Below are positions 23,001 through 29,098 of a stretch of DNA of 33,504 nt, one piece after another. A program made the translations under genes and the position numbers. The notes under the pieces are model-generated. The model ran no database searches. It was not told where the DNA came from and saw only the letters and a program-made list of their open reading frames with translations. This DNA is from Planctomycetia bacterium (GTDB lineage: Bacteria > Planctomycetota > Planctomycetia > Pirellulales > Thermoguttaceae), in contig JAUNBR010000050.1 of the NCBI GenBank assembly GCA_030527015.1, positions 1 to 33,504 on the forward strand, given 5' to 3'. How positions within the stretch are numbered: position 1 is the stretch's first letter; every line of letters begins with the position of its first letter.

Positions 23001-24896
23001 GTTTTAACGAATGGTACTGTCAAAATTTCCGGAAGTGCTTGGATTGGCGAAGGAAATTCCGATGGTACTCTGGAAATAACGGGTGGTGAACTTACTGCCG
23101 CAGGATTCCAAGTTGGCCAGAAAAAATCAGGTGGTGGAAAAGCGACCATAACAATAAGTGGCGGAAAACTTTCCTCGACAGGCAATTTTGTTTTGGGAGA
23201 TGGACCGGTAGACGCGGGCGATGAATCTGAAATGACGATTTCTGGAGAGGCACTGGTAACGGTGGGCGGTCGAATGGATGTGGCGAGGAAGGCCACGCTG
23301 AACATGGAAGGCGGAACGCTAAATGCTACCAGTCAGCTGTATCTTGGTGTGGGTACTTCGGGAACCATAAATCACTCTGCCGGTGAGATAACGGTTAACA
23401 ATCAGTTTGCCATCGGATGGGGAGATGGAGCTGGTTTTTATAATCTTTCAGGAGGTACGCTGAATACGGAAGCGTCTGCCAGTTTATGGTGTGGTTCTAA
23501 CAGTGACGGTGAAGCTATCTTTAACATGACGGGCGGCACCGCGAATTTCAAAGGTGATTTTACTCATACCATTTCTTCTGGAAATGTGTATAGTGGAAAT
23601 TCATTTGTCATCGGTGCGGGCGCGAATAATACCGTCGGGACAATATTTAATTTGAATGCTGGCGAAATGAACGTGACCAATAATTTGATGATTGACCGTT
23701 CCGGTATTTTGAATATCGCGAAATTGGCGGATGGTACACTCGGAACCGGCGTGCTGAAAGTCGGTGGTGAAATTCGTGTCGCAAACGGTACAATGAATCT
23801 CTCTGACGGTACGGTGGAGGCCAAGAAATTAGAGGTCGGATTTTCCATGCCCGGCAGCTTTTCCATGTCCGGTGGGGAAATGACAGTGGAGAACGATGTG
23901 GTTGTCGGTGATTGGGCTACGAATGAAAACGCTACGAGTACATTTAACGTTTCCGACGGTGAAATGAATATAGGCGGTAAATTGCGTGCCTCCAATAATG
24001 CGAACGCTACGATGGAAATTTCCGGTGGAAAGGTGACCGCCACAGGTATTGAACTTGGCATGAATAAGGATACTCATGTACGTACTGCCACGTTTACGCT
24101 CAGCGGCGGTGAAGTGTCTCTCGGAGAAGGTGGATTTTCCAGTACGACGGGGCTTTACACGCTGAATCTTACCGGCGGCACGCTGAAAACGAACGGCGCG
24201 GACTGGTCGTCTAGTCTGGACGCGAATTTCACGACGAAAGGGGCCGTGGTGAATTTTGCTCCCGAGGCAGGAAGAAAAATTACCTGGTCTGGTAAATTAT
24301 CCGGTCTTGGCGGTTTAACCGTTGGCGGTGAGGGAACCGTCGTTCTTCAGGGAGAACATGATTATACCGGCCCGACCACTGTGGCTTCGGGTGCGCAGCT
24401 TCAGATCGCTTCGGATGCGAGTCTGGCCAGTGCGATTTCCGTCGAAGGAACGATTTTCGGAAATGGCCGTATCGGTGCCATGGATCTGAAGGAAAACGGT
24501 GATTTTTATGTGAATCTGGATCAGTGGCTGAATTTGGGAACTGACGAGCAGTATTCGAAAGCACTGACGGTCATCAACGGGATTAATTTTGATGATTTAT
24601 CATCGGTTGTGTTTGAGTCGAAGAATCCTGCTTCCCTGCTTGGACAGACGCTGTATTTCCTCGTTGATAGCGAGGGTACTCTGGATGAAATAAAATTTGC
24701 CGAAATTTATGATTTCATCTTGGCCGGAGGTGCCGATCTCTGGAGCTTCGGTTCCGATGCACTGGGGACAGGAAAAGCCTTATGGGTGCAATTTAATGGC
24801 GGTGATGTCGCTGTTCCTGAACCCTCCACGTGGGGAATCATGATTCTCGGTTTACTGGCACTGGGTTATTGCCGTGCTCGGCGCGTAAAAAAGTAA
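20088..24896 (+). CDS. Giant autotransporter-repeat PEP-CTERM surface protein
   Basis: 1602 residues. The signal peptide (MRRLCFHLG, hydrophobic core) is likely cut after VVLA. The body consists of short beta-strand repeats of the form (N/T)(V/I)SGG(T/K), many dozens of times, which predict a long beta-helix like the passenger of an autotransporter. Near the end, GGLTVGGEGTVVLQGEHDYT with GPTTVASGAQLQI matches an autotransporter-associated (PATR) repeat. There is no outer-membrane barrel. Instead the protein ends with a PEP-CTERM tail: PEP at 1577-1579 in VPEPSTWGIMILGL, a membrane helix and RARRVKK. Three modules each begin with a Trp-rich NW motif: near residues 29-45, 465-485 and 840-870. 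AGGAG lies seven bases before the ATG. It is probably a surface fibre or adhesin; the ligand is unknown. Confidence 0.9.
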   Translation: MRRLCFHLGVFSFWLFFTSAVVLAQGHTYYWSSQNSTGNWNSKNWVEDSLSSEEYIPNNAQQAYILWGTVTSSTDETGYFSGVKNIQIGGHQVGPDVYDPATLNGYFTADTVVSGQTITIAQNGTFNITNGVSDYVNASMIVETDGTIKNDYFGALNLGQTDTQVKGGTVNFSSLNLGTGETTVETSKYTQTGGTLALNGTHLGLNNAAFNISGGEASISPAISLSGGAQLNISQSATETPTTFNVTTTSNIVTLSDKSEINVSGGTANIKNAIALIDSSKLNVSGGAVTFDGNGVWKSSSSLSDTSEINVSGGKLDIKASQYAANGASYTTLKGTSKVTVSGDGEFSIDTIIFDDNSSLSMTGGTFNATGNFTLNSSATLSPYYHSADVNSITIGGTATLNGTIDFTSFIEAIENPVSGNSYNFLTASTITGTPKISGLSSGWALNQSDTAYSLTYSGETPSAYVWTGATDTTYQTPGNWNVGDTPATDPINGKTLYVRSTTAPVVMGGNVLGASLTIGGGEAGETAEVSAAGITQEAPVTIAAGGTFNGTGIYTLTSTLTVEDGGTWSCTNFVNIGHTDADATLNITGGIFNANGVYEGDSIRIGRPASSPGQGIVNVSGGVLNSKNGITLGFKAAAEGKESSMTVSGTATVNVGTEDTKANGNLKVDNKATLTLSDTARINTTNEFILTNGTFNMESGTLNTPTFRHTGGTFNFTGGKLQTANFEGNLTQASTTFLTGYNEKGGITISGNYTLENGALLISAGLVAVDGDATLAGTIDVASFIEAITPISGNSYNFLTASTITGNPTISGLSSGWALNQSATAYSLTYSGGSVSTDYYWSPEGTDNTYNTPNNWVLGEGGTTRATDALTDKNLFVQSTTTDLPLGSNSIQGKSLTIGGGAGGQTAKVTAGTVNLAGDMNILTGGTFAPTGTMYIGAENAPATVTVDGGELSIGSDLTLGTYSGGAGKLVLTNGTVKISGSAWIGEGNSDGTLEITGGELTAAGFQVGQKKSGGGKATITISGGKLSSTGNFVLGDGPVDAGDESEMTISGEALVTVGGRMDVARKATLNMEGGTLNATSQLYLGVGTSGTINHSAGEITVNNQFAIGWGDGAGFYNLSGGTLNTEASASLWCGSNSDGEAIFNMTGGTANFKGDFTHTISSGNVYSGNSFVIGAGANNTVGTIFNLNAGEMNVTNNLMIDRSGILNIAKLADGTLGTGVLKVGGEIRVANGTMNLSDGTVEAKKLEVGFSMPGSFSMSGGEMTVENDVVVGDWATNENATSTFNVSDGEMNIGGKLRASNNANATMEISGGKVTATGIELGMNKDTHVRTATFTLSGGEVSLGEGGFSSTTGLYTLNLTGGTLKTNGADWSSSLDANFTTKGAVVNFAPEAGRKITWSGKLSGLGGLTVGGEGTVVLQGEHDYTGPTTVASGAQLQIASDASLASAISVEGTIFGNGRIGAMDLKENGDFYVNLDQWLNLGTDEQYSKALTVINGINFDDLSSVVFESKNPASLLGQTLYFLVDSEGTLDEIKFAEIYDFILAGGADLWSFGSDALGTGKALWVQFNGGDVAVPEPSTWGIMILGLLALGYCRARRVKK
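21291..21463 (+). repeat. Internal duplication, copy A, in the giant gene
   Basis: About 170 bases nearly identical (over 85% by eye) to 22416-22585. Encodes the stretch with SGNSYNFLTASTITG and LSSGWALNQS that closes the first module. Confidence 0.85.
22416..22585 (+). repeat. Internal duplication, copy B, in the giant gene
   Basis: Second copy of the unit at 21291-21463; one codon shorter and with scattered substitutions. It closes the second module. Confidence 0.85.
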
Positions 24897-24915
24897 ACCA
24901 GACGGTATTTCGTGT

Positions 24916-25013
24916 TTTATATTCGATGCACTATCAATTTCCGCTTCTCCGGCATGCTTTGCTGAAAATTTCAGAGCAGCACAAAACGGAAATTTAAAGT
25001 GGAATCAAGATAT
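24916..25013 (-). repeat. 105-bp repeat, copy 25
   Basis: Reverse copy from TTATATTCGATGCACTATCA to GGAAATTTAAAGTGGAATCA. It begins 19 bases after the stop codon of the giant gene, right end towards it. Confidence 0.85.
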
Positions 25014-25020
25014 AAGAATC

Positions 25021-25048
25021 GGGAAGGCTTTCGTGGTCTTCCCTTTTT
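25021..25048 (+). terminator. Intrinsic terminator of the giant PEP-CTERM gene
   Basis: GGGAAG (25021-25026) pairs with CTTCCC around an 11-base loop and is followed by TTTTT. It lies after repeat copy 25, so the copy would be part of the mRNA 3' end. Confidence 0.7.
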
Positions 25049-25190
25049 CATTTCTTGTTTCGGTCGGAAGTGGATCCTAAAATTTTTTCGCCGCGATTTT
25101 TTCCAGTCCCACTTTTTCGTAGCGGTGCTCTGCGAAGCAGTTCGGAATGGATGCTGGGAATGTCGGAAAATATTCCCTTAATTTAACATT
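25049..25190. other. Gap with no recognisable gene
   Basis: Between the terminator and copy 26; nothing recognisable. With the flanking repeats it makes up the 577-base gap before proC. Confidence 0.4.
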
Positions 25191-25311
25191 TTATACCCGA
25201 TACACTATAAAATTTCGCTTCCCCGGCATTTTCAGTGAAACATCATGCTGGCCGGCCTGTCGGCGGAATAAAATTTATCGTGTATGGCGTAAAATTATAG
25301 TGTATAAAATA
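25191..25311. repeat. 105-bp repeat, copy 26 (rearranged, two right ends)
   Basis: The left half is a normal reverse copy (TATACCCGATACACTATAAA, hairpin GGCATTTTCAGTGAAAC). After GCCGGCCTGTCGGCGG it continues with TTTATCGTGTATGG and TTATAGTGTATAAA, which are right-end sequences in the forward sense. It looks like a fusion of inverted copies. Confidence 0.7.
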
Positions 25312-25473
25312 TACGTTAGAGTTAAATTTTCAGAAGTGGCCGAAAGTAATCGGAGTTTCCAGAATCAGAAAATCAGGTATCCCTCTCTTGATTCATGGTA
25401 AGAAAGAAATAAAATATATGTAGGTTTTCATATTATTAGGAATAAAATTAAATTCAGAATCAGGAGTTTTATC

Positions 25474-26322
25474 ATGACTCAGCAGGATCATTATCGCATG
25501 TCCATGGAGGAACGTTCGTTTCCCAAGATCGGTTTTATTGGAGCGGGCCAGATGGCCACGGCTTTAGCACGTGGATTTCTCCAAAAAACTGGCATTTCAG
25601 CGGAAAGAATGCGGGCGTCAGATGCTTATGAAGAATCCAGAAAAAGATTTCATGCACTTACTGAAATTAAGACGGTGCAGGATAATCGGTCGGTCGCGGA
25701 AGAATGTGATATAATCATTCTTGCCGTGAAGCCGCAGGTTTTACAGGATGTTTTGCAAGAATTGGCCACGGTGATAAAACCGACGCACTGTGTTATTTCG
25801 ATCGTCGCGGGTGCTCGTTTACAGATCCTGGAAAAAGCGCTGCCAAATACACGACGTTTTTTTCGTGTTATGCCGAATACGCCCTGTCTTGTAGGGCAGG
25901 GCGCTCTGGCTTTCTGCCTTTCGGATGCAGTCACAGAGACGGATCTGGAACTGGTGACGAAACTTTTGAAAAGCGTGGGCAGGTGTTTTCTTGTGAATGA
26001 AGGTCTGATGGATGCCGTAACAGGGCTTTCGGGCAGTGGTCCGGCTTACGCTTTTCTTATGATAGAAGCTCTGGCGGATGCCGGTGTTCGGGAGGGTATC
26101 CCCCGGGAAATCGCTCTGAAGTTGGCCGCGGAGACTTTACGTGGTGCTGCCGAGATGGTATTAAATACAGGGGAACATCCTGCCGTTTTAAAAGATCGAG
26201 TGACCAGTCCGGCGGGTACGACGATCGCTGGTCTGCAGCAGCTGGAAAGTCATGGAGTTCGGGCGGCCATGTACGCAGCAGTCCACGCGGCCACTGAGCG
26301 ATCACGGGATCTTGGGAAATAA
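25474..26322 (+). CDS. proC: Pyrroline-5-carboxylate reductase
   Basis: Catalyses the last step of proline synthesis, reducing pyrroline-5-carboxylate with NAD(P)H. 282 residues; a 16-residue N-terminal extension precedes the usual start. The nucleotide-binding GAGQMA is at 23-28, AVKPQ at 84-88, MPNTP at 133-137 and the signature GLSGSGPAYAFLMIEALADA at about 184-203. The C-terminal DRVTSPAGTTIAGLQQLE is diagnostic. AGGAG lies eight bases before the ATG. It is followed by kdsB on the same strand after 162 bases that contain repeat copy 27, so co-transcription is uncertain. The product is cytoplasmic and the assignment secure. Confidence 0.96.
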   Translation: MTQQDHYRMSMEERSFPKIGFIGAGQMATALARGFLQKTGISAERMRASDAYEESRKRFHALTEIKTVQDNRSVAEECDIIILAVKPQVLQDVLQELATVIKPTHCVISIVAGARLQILEKALPNTRRFFRVMPNTPCLVGQGALAFCLSDAVTETDLELVTKLLKSVGRCFLVNEGLMDAVTGLSGSGPAYAFLMIEALADAGVREGIPREIALKLAAETLRGAAEMVLNTGEHPAVLKDRVTSPAGTTIAGLQQLESHGVRAAMYAAVHAATERSRDLGK

Positions 26323-26341
26323 ATTCCTCTTATTTTTCGGT

Positions 26342-26446
26342 TATATACTCGATACACTATAAATTTCCGCTTCTCCGGCATTTTGCTTTGCTGAAAATGC
26401 CTGCTTTCAGAACCGCACAAAACGGAAATTTAAAGTGGAATCATAC
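26342..26446 (-). repeat. 105-bp repeat, copy 27 (near consensus)
   Basis: From TATATACTCGATACACTATA through GGCATTTTGCTTTGCTGAAA to GGAAATTTAAAGTGGAATCA. It begins 19 bases after the proC stop codon, right end towards it. Confidence 0.92.
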
Positions 26447-26484
26447 TGATTTTCCTTATCACTAAAATACAGAAATAGATTTAT

Positions 26485-27423
26485 ATGAAAACCACGATTA
26501 TCATTCCCGCACGGTGGGCATCAAAACGTTTTCCGGGAAAGCCACTTGCGCAGCTCTGTGGTCAGCCACTTCTGGAACATGTCTGGAAAATTGCCGCGGC
26601 GGTATGTGAAAAACATCAGGACTGTAGAGCGATCGTCGCGACAGAAAACGGAAATTCCCCGTCTGGAGACAGTACGCCTATTTTGGAATTCTGTCATGCA
26701 CACGACATTCCAGTGATCGAAACGCCAGATACGTGCCGTTCTGGTTCTGATCGCGTCTGGTCTGCACTTCAACAATTATCGCGCCGAGGAATTATGACGG
26801 ATGTCGTGCTGAATCTGCAGGGAGACAATCCGTTTTGTCCTCCACATTTTTTGGAGAAATTAATGACGGCTTTTTATAAATTTCCAGAAACACAGGTGGC
26901 CTCTGCTTATGTGCGTCTTACCTGGTCAGAGCTGGACGCTTTTCGTGAAGCCAAAAAAATTTCTCCCTTCAGTGGTACTTCTGTTATTATAAATAAAGAA
27001 GGAAAAGCTCTCTGGTTTTCGAAGAACATCATTCCTGCCATACGAAATGAACAGGCTCTGCGACAATTTACTGAAAATTTTTTGTGTCGGCATGAAAAAG
27101 ATAAAGACATACTTTCTGGCGCTGGCATTAAAAAGGATTCGGAAAAAGAATCAGAAATATTTAGTCCGATATGCAGACACATCGGGCTTTATGCTTACTC
27201 GGTGGCCGCCCTGGAGTTTTTTGCCACGACGCCCGCTGGTGAATATGAACAGCTGGAACAGCTGGAACAGTTACGGTTCCTGGAAAATGGTATTCCCATT
27301 CATATGGAAGAAGTTCGTTATCCCTCAGGGTATTATGTTACCTCGGGAATTGATTCTCCAGAAGACCTTCACCGAGCTGAAAAATGGATGAAGGGCAAAA
27401 ACATATTTTCCGAAAATTATTAA
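26485..27423 (+). CDS. kdsB: 3-deoxy-manno-octulosonate cytidylyltransferase (CMP-KDO synthetase)
   Basis: Activates KDO as CMP-KDO for the lipopolysaccharide core, so the cell is expected to have an LPS-bearing outer membrane. The nucleotide-binding start PARWASKRFPGKPL is at residues 8-21. SGSDRVWSAL, LQGDNP (111-116), LWFSKNIIPAIRN, RHIGLYAYS, LEQLRFLENG and SGIDSPEDLHRAE line up in order with E. coli KdsB. It is 312 residues against about 250, with an extra polar stretch of about 30 residues before RHIGLYAYS. The usual QGDEP has Asn for Glu. No clear ribosome site precedes the ATG. A related sugar cytidylyltransferase is an alternative. Confidence 0.85.
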   Translation: MKTTIIIPARWASKRFPGKPLAQLCGQPLLEHVWKIAAAVCEKHQDCRAIVATENGNSPSGDSTPILEFCHAHDIPVIETPDTCRSGSDRVWSALQQLSRRGIMTDVVLNLQGDNPFCPPHFLEKLMTAFYKFPETQVASAYVRLTWSELDAFREAKKISPFSGTSVIINKEGKALWFSKNIIPAIRNEQALRQFTENFLCRHEKDKDILSGAGIKKDSEKESEIFSPICRHIGLYAYSVAALEFFATTPAGEYEQLEQLEQLRFLENGIPIHMEEVRYPSGYYVTSGIDSPEDLHRAEKWMKGKNIFSENY

Positions 27424-27424
27424 T

Positions 27425-27463
27425 TTTACACCCGATGCACGATAAATTTTTACTTTCTCGACA
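27425..27463 (-). repeat. 105-bp repeat, copy 28 (half copy)
   Basis: Only the right arm is present (TACACCCGATGCACGATAAA, then TTTTTACTTTCTCG). The rest is replaced by unrelated sequence. It begins one base after the kdsB stop codon. Confidence 0.75.
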
Positions 27464-27573
27464 ACCTTTAGAGCAGACACCGGAGCTTTCGGAGCGAGAG
27501 TGACAGCTGCTTTGCGGATAGTCAGAGGCCAGAAAATCCTCGCGCCATGCCGTCTGAACGGCGAGCTTAAAGG
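27464..27573. other. Palindromic structured segment
   Basis: Bounded by ACCTTTA (from about 27465) and TAAAGGT (ending 27574). It contains short stems such as CCGGAGCTTTCGG and GCCGTCTGAACGGC and has much higher GC than its surroundings. It could be a structured RNA or the foot of a lost gene. No known family is recognised. Confidence 0.35.
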
Positions 27574-27675
27574 TTAAAACCAGCCCATTCTGCGGACCAG
27601 CTGATAGTCGGCGAAGGTCTTGGCGAAACGCTCATTTTCCGGTGTGTCTGGATACGGAGTGTGCTCGTTATTCTC
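27574..27675 (-). pseudogene. Probable C-terminal remnant of a lost gene
   Basis: An open stretch of 33 codons ends in TAA and reads like a real protein end (HTPYPDTPENERFAKTFADY, then QLVRRMGWF). It has no start codon and is closed upstream by an in-frame stop. Base composition is richer in GC than the flanks. The family is not recognised. Confidence 0.35.
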
Positions 27676-27917
27676 TTAATCTAATTATATCTGCAGATAC
27701 CGCACTCTGTTTACGTAAAAAGCCGGGGCGTATTTTTTCGATTTTTTCACAATTTTTGCCCGTATGCCTTGTTTTTGCCGAGGAAACTGTAAACGGTATC
27801 TCGAAGAATTAACTTTCTTGTTTGACGAACTATGAAAATTCAGCATGACGTAAGGCTATTTTCGCAAAAATTATATGTCCTGTTCAGGTTCAGGTTTCGT
27901 GTGGCCACAGGAACTGA
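27676..27917. other. Gap with no recognisable gene
   Basis: Further decayed sequence upstream of the remnant. No frame is convincing. Confidence 0.35.
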
Positions 27918-28026
27918 GAATATCGTTTTTCCACAATCTCTGCGTGGGATGCTGCACAAAAAGAGGCATTTTCAGCGAAGCAAAAAATGCTGGAGGTGCG
28001 GAAAGTTATGGTGCGTCGGGTATAAA
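27918..28026 (+). repeat. 105-bp repeat, copy 29 (diverged left half)
   Basis: The left arm is barely recognisable. The hairpin GGCATTTTCAGCGAAGC and the right arm GGTGCGTCGGGTATAAA are clear. The right end points to tRNA-Leu. Confidence 0.7.
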
Positions 28027-28031
28027 GGCAT

Positions 28032-28065
28032 AAAAAAAACCGTTTTGCGTTATTTCACAAAACGG
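28032..28065 (-). terminator. Intrinsic terminator of tRNA-Leu
   Basis: On the minus strand CCGTTTTG pairs with CAAAACGG around a 10-base loop, followed by eight T. It starts eight bases after the tRNA 3' end. Confidence 0.85.
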
Positions 28066-28073
28066 GAAAAAAG

Positions 28074-28156
28074 TAGCCGAGGCGGGAGTCGAACCCGCAC
28101 TCCGGTGAAGGAACGGGATTTTAAATCCCGAGCGTCTGCCATTCCGCCACTCGGCC
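28074..28156 (-). tRNA. tRNA-Leu(UAA)
   Basis: 83 nt, class II tRNA without encoded CCA. Acceptor GGCCGAG pairs with CTCGGCT (G-U at the end), the D arm starts TGGCGGAATGGCAGACGC, and the T arm is GCGGGTTCGACTCCCGC. The anticodon stem-loop CGGGATTTAAAATCCCG gives UAA. A variable arm (TTCCTTCACCGGAG) marks it as leucine type. Confidence 0.95.
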
Positions 28157-28198
28157 GAGATGATGCGTAAAATTTCTCTTTTCATCATCAATAAAAAA

Positions 28199-28227
28199 AT
28201 TTTAACAAAAATTCTCACATTCTTCAA
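28199..28227 (-). promoter_or_regulatory. Sigma70-type promoter of tRNA-Leu
   Basis: Reading the minus strand, TTGAAG (28222-28227), a 17-base spacer and TAAAAT (28199-28204). The -10 box ends 42 bases before the tRNA. Confidence 0.5.
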
Positions 28228-28467
28228 GGAGGGGTGGTAAATTTCTTTCATTCAGAGTATGATTATAATATATCTCCGCGATATGTTATATCGGAGTATT
28301 CCTAAATTTTTGTGCCCGTCTGCCAGCGGGTGGGGTTTCCAGCATAAATGTAACGTTTTTATGTGGGCAGGACGTACAGAAAAATTGAAATTTTATGATG
28401 TTTTATGTAAAATATATAAAATAAGAAGTTTTCGACTTTAAAAAACTAAATTTTTAGATTTTTTAAG
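28228..28467. other. Gap with no recognisable gene
   Basis: Only a GC-rich palindrome (CCCGTCTGCCAGCGGG, about 28315-28330) stands out. A short frame at 28259-28441 has no ribosome site and is not called. Confidence 0.4.
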
Positions 28468-28501
28468 CTCACATCCTATAAATTTCACTTCTCCGGCATT
28501 T
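28468..28501 (-). repeat. 105-bp repeat, fragment before copy 30
   Basis: Right-arm fragment (TCACATCCTATAAATTTCAC, then TTCTCCGGCATTTT) cut off where copy 30 starts. Confidence 0.65.
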
Positions 28502-28606
28502 TTATACACGATACACTATAAAATTCCGCTTCCTCGGCAGTCGCTTGGCCGAAAATATCCTGCTTTTAGAGCGCATGAAACGGAAATTTAAAGTGACTCC
28601 AGTATA
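28502..28606 (-). repeat. 105-bp repeat, copy 30
   Basis: Full reverse copy from TTATACACGATACACTATAA to GGAAATTTAAAGTGACTCCA, hairpin decayed (GGCAGTCGCTTGGCC). It sits inside another copy: fragments lie on both sides. Confidence 0.82.
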
Positions 28607-28672
28607 TACTTTGTGAAAATACTGCATTTAGAGCCGTACAAAAAGAAATTGAAAAGAAAACCACTAGTATAC
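28603..28672 (-). repeat. 105-bp repeat, fragment after copy 30
   Basis: Starts TATATACTTTGTGAAAATAC and continues TGCATTTAGAGCCGTAC to ACCACTAGTATACC. The left half of a reverse copy with its right arm lost. Confidence 0.65.
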
Positions 28673-28782
28673 CTCGCAGAAAAAAATTTTTCTCGTAACA
28701 TACTGATGAAATTTAATGTAAAAATCATTTAAACCACTTTTTTCACCATAATGAAATTTCGTATTTTTTAGTGTTTTAGATT

Positions 28783-28897
28783 TTACGTTAAAATTTCATT
28801 TTGTGTAGGTGAAGCATGTGGCCACGGAGATAAACTGGCATTTTCGTGAAAGAGAATGTGCACAGGAGGCGGAAATTTATAATGTATCGGGTATAAA
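28783..28897 (+). repeat. 105-bp repeat, copy 31
   Basis: Left arm TTACGTTAAAATTTCATTTT, centre GGCATTTTCGTGAAAG, right arm TTATAATGTATCGGGTATAA. It lies about 200 bases upstream of the CHAT gene. Confidence 0.75.
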
Positions 28898-29098
28898 ATT
28901 TTGTTTTTTTGCCCGTGAAACTTCATGAAAAAGCTAAGAAGTATATGTAAAGTATATTTTAAATATAAAAATCATAAAAATTTTTGTTGAAAACTGTTTT
29001 TTTATATTTTGTGTTATTCGAAGCGCGATTTACCTGTCTTGACGAAAAAGTACAGAAATAATGTTCGCGAAAAAACTCCCAAAGAAAAGGAGCGTATG

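Noticed and set aside
20690..24061. Long antisense open frames (137-172 codons) opposite the giant PEP-CTERM gene
   Set aside because: They are Pro/Val/Ser-rich mirror images of the Gly/Ser/Thr repeats on the other strand, have no ribosome sites, and do not resemble any protein.
27832..28170. 112-codon plus-strand frame across repeat copy 29 and tRNA-Leu
   Set aside because: It translates a repeat, a terminator and a tRNA; it cannot be a real gene.
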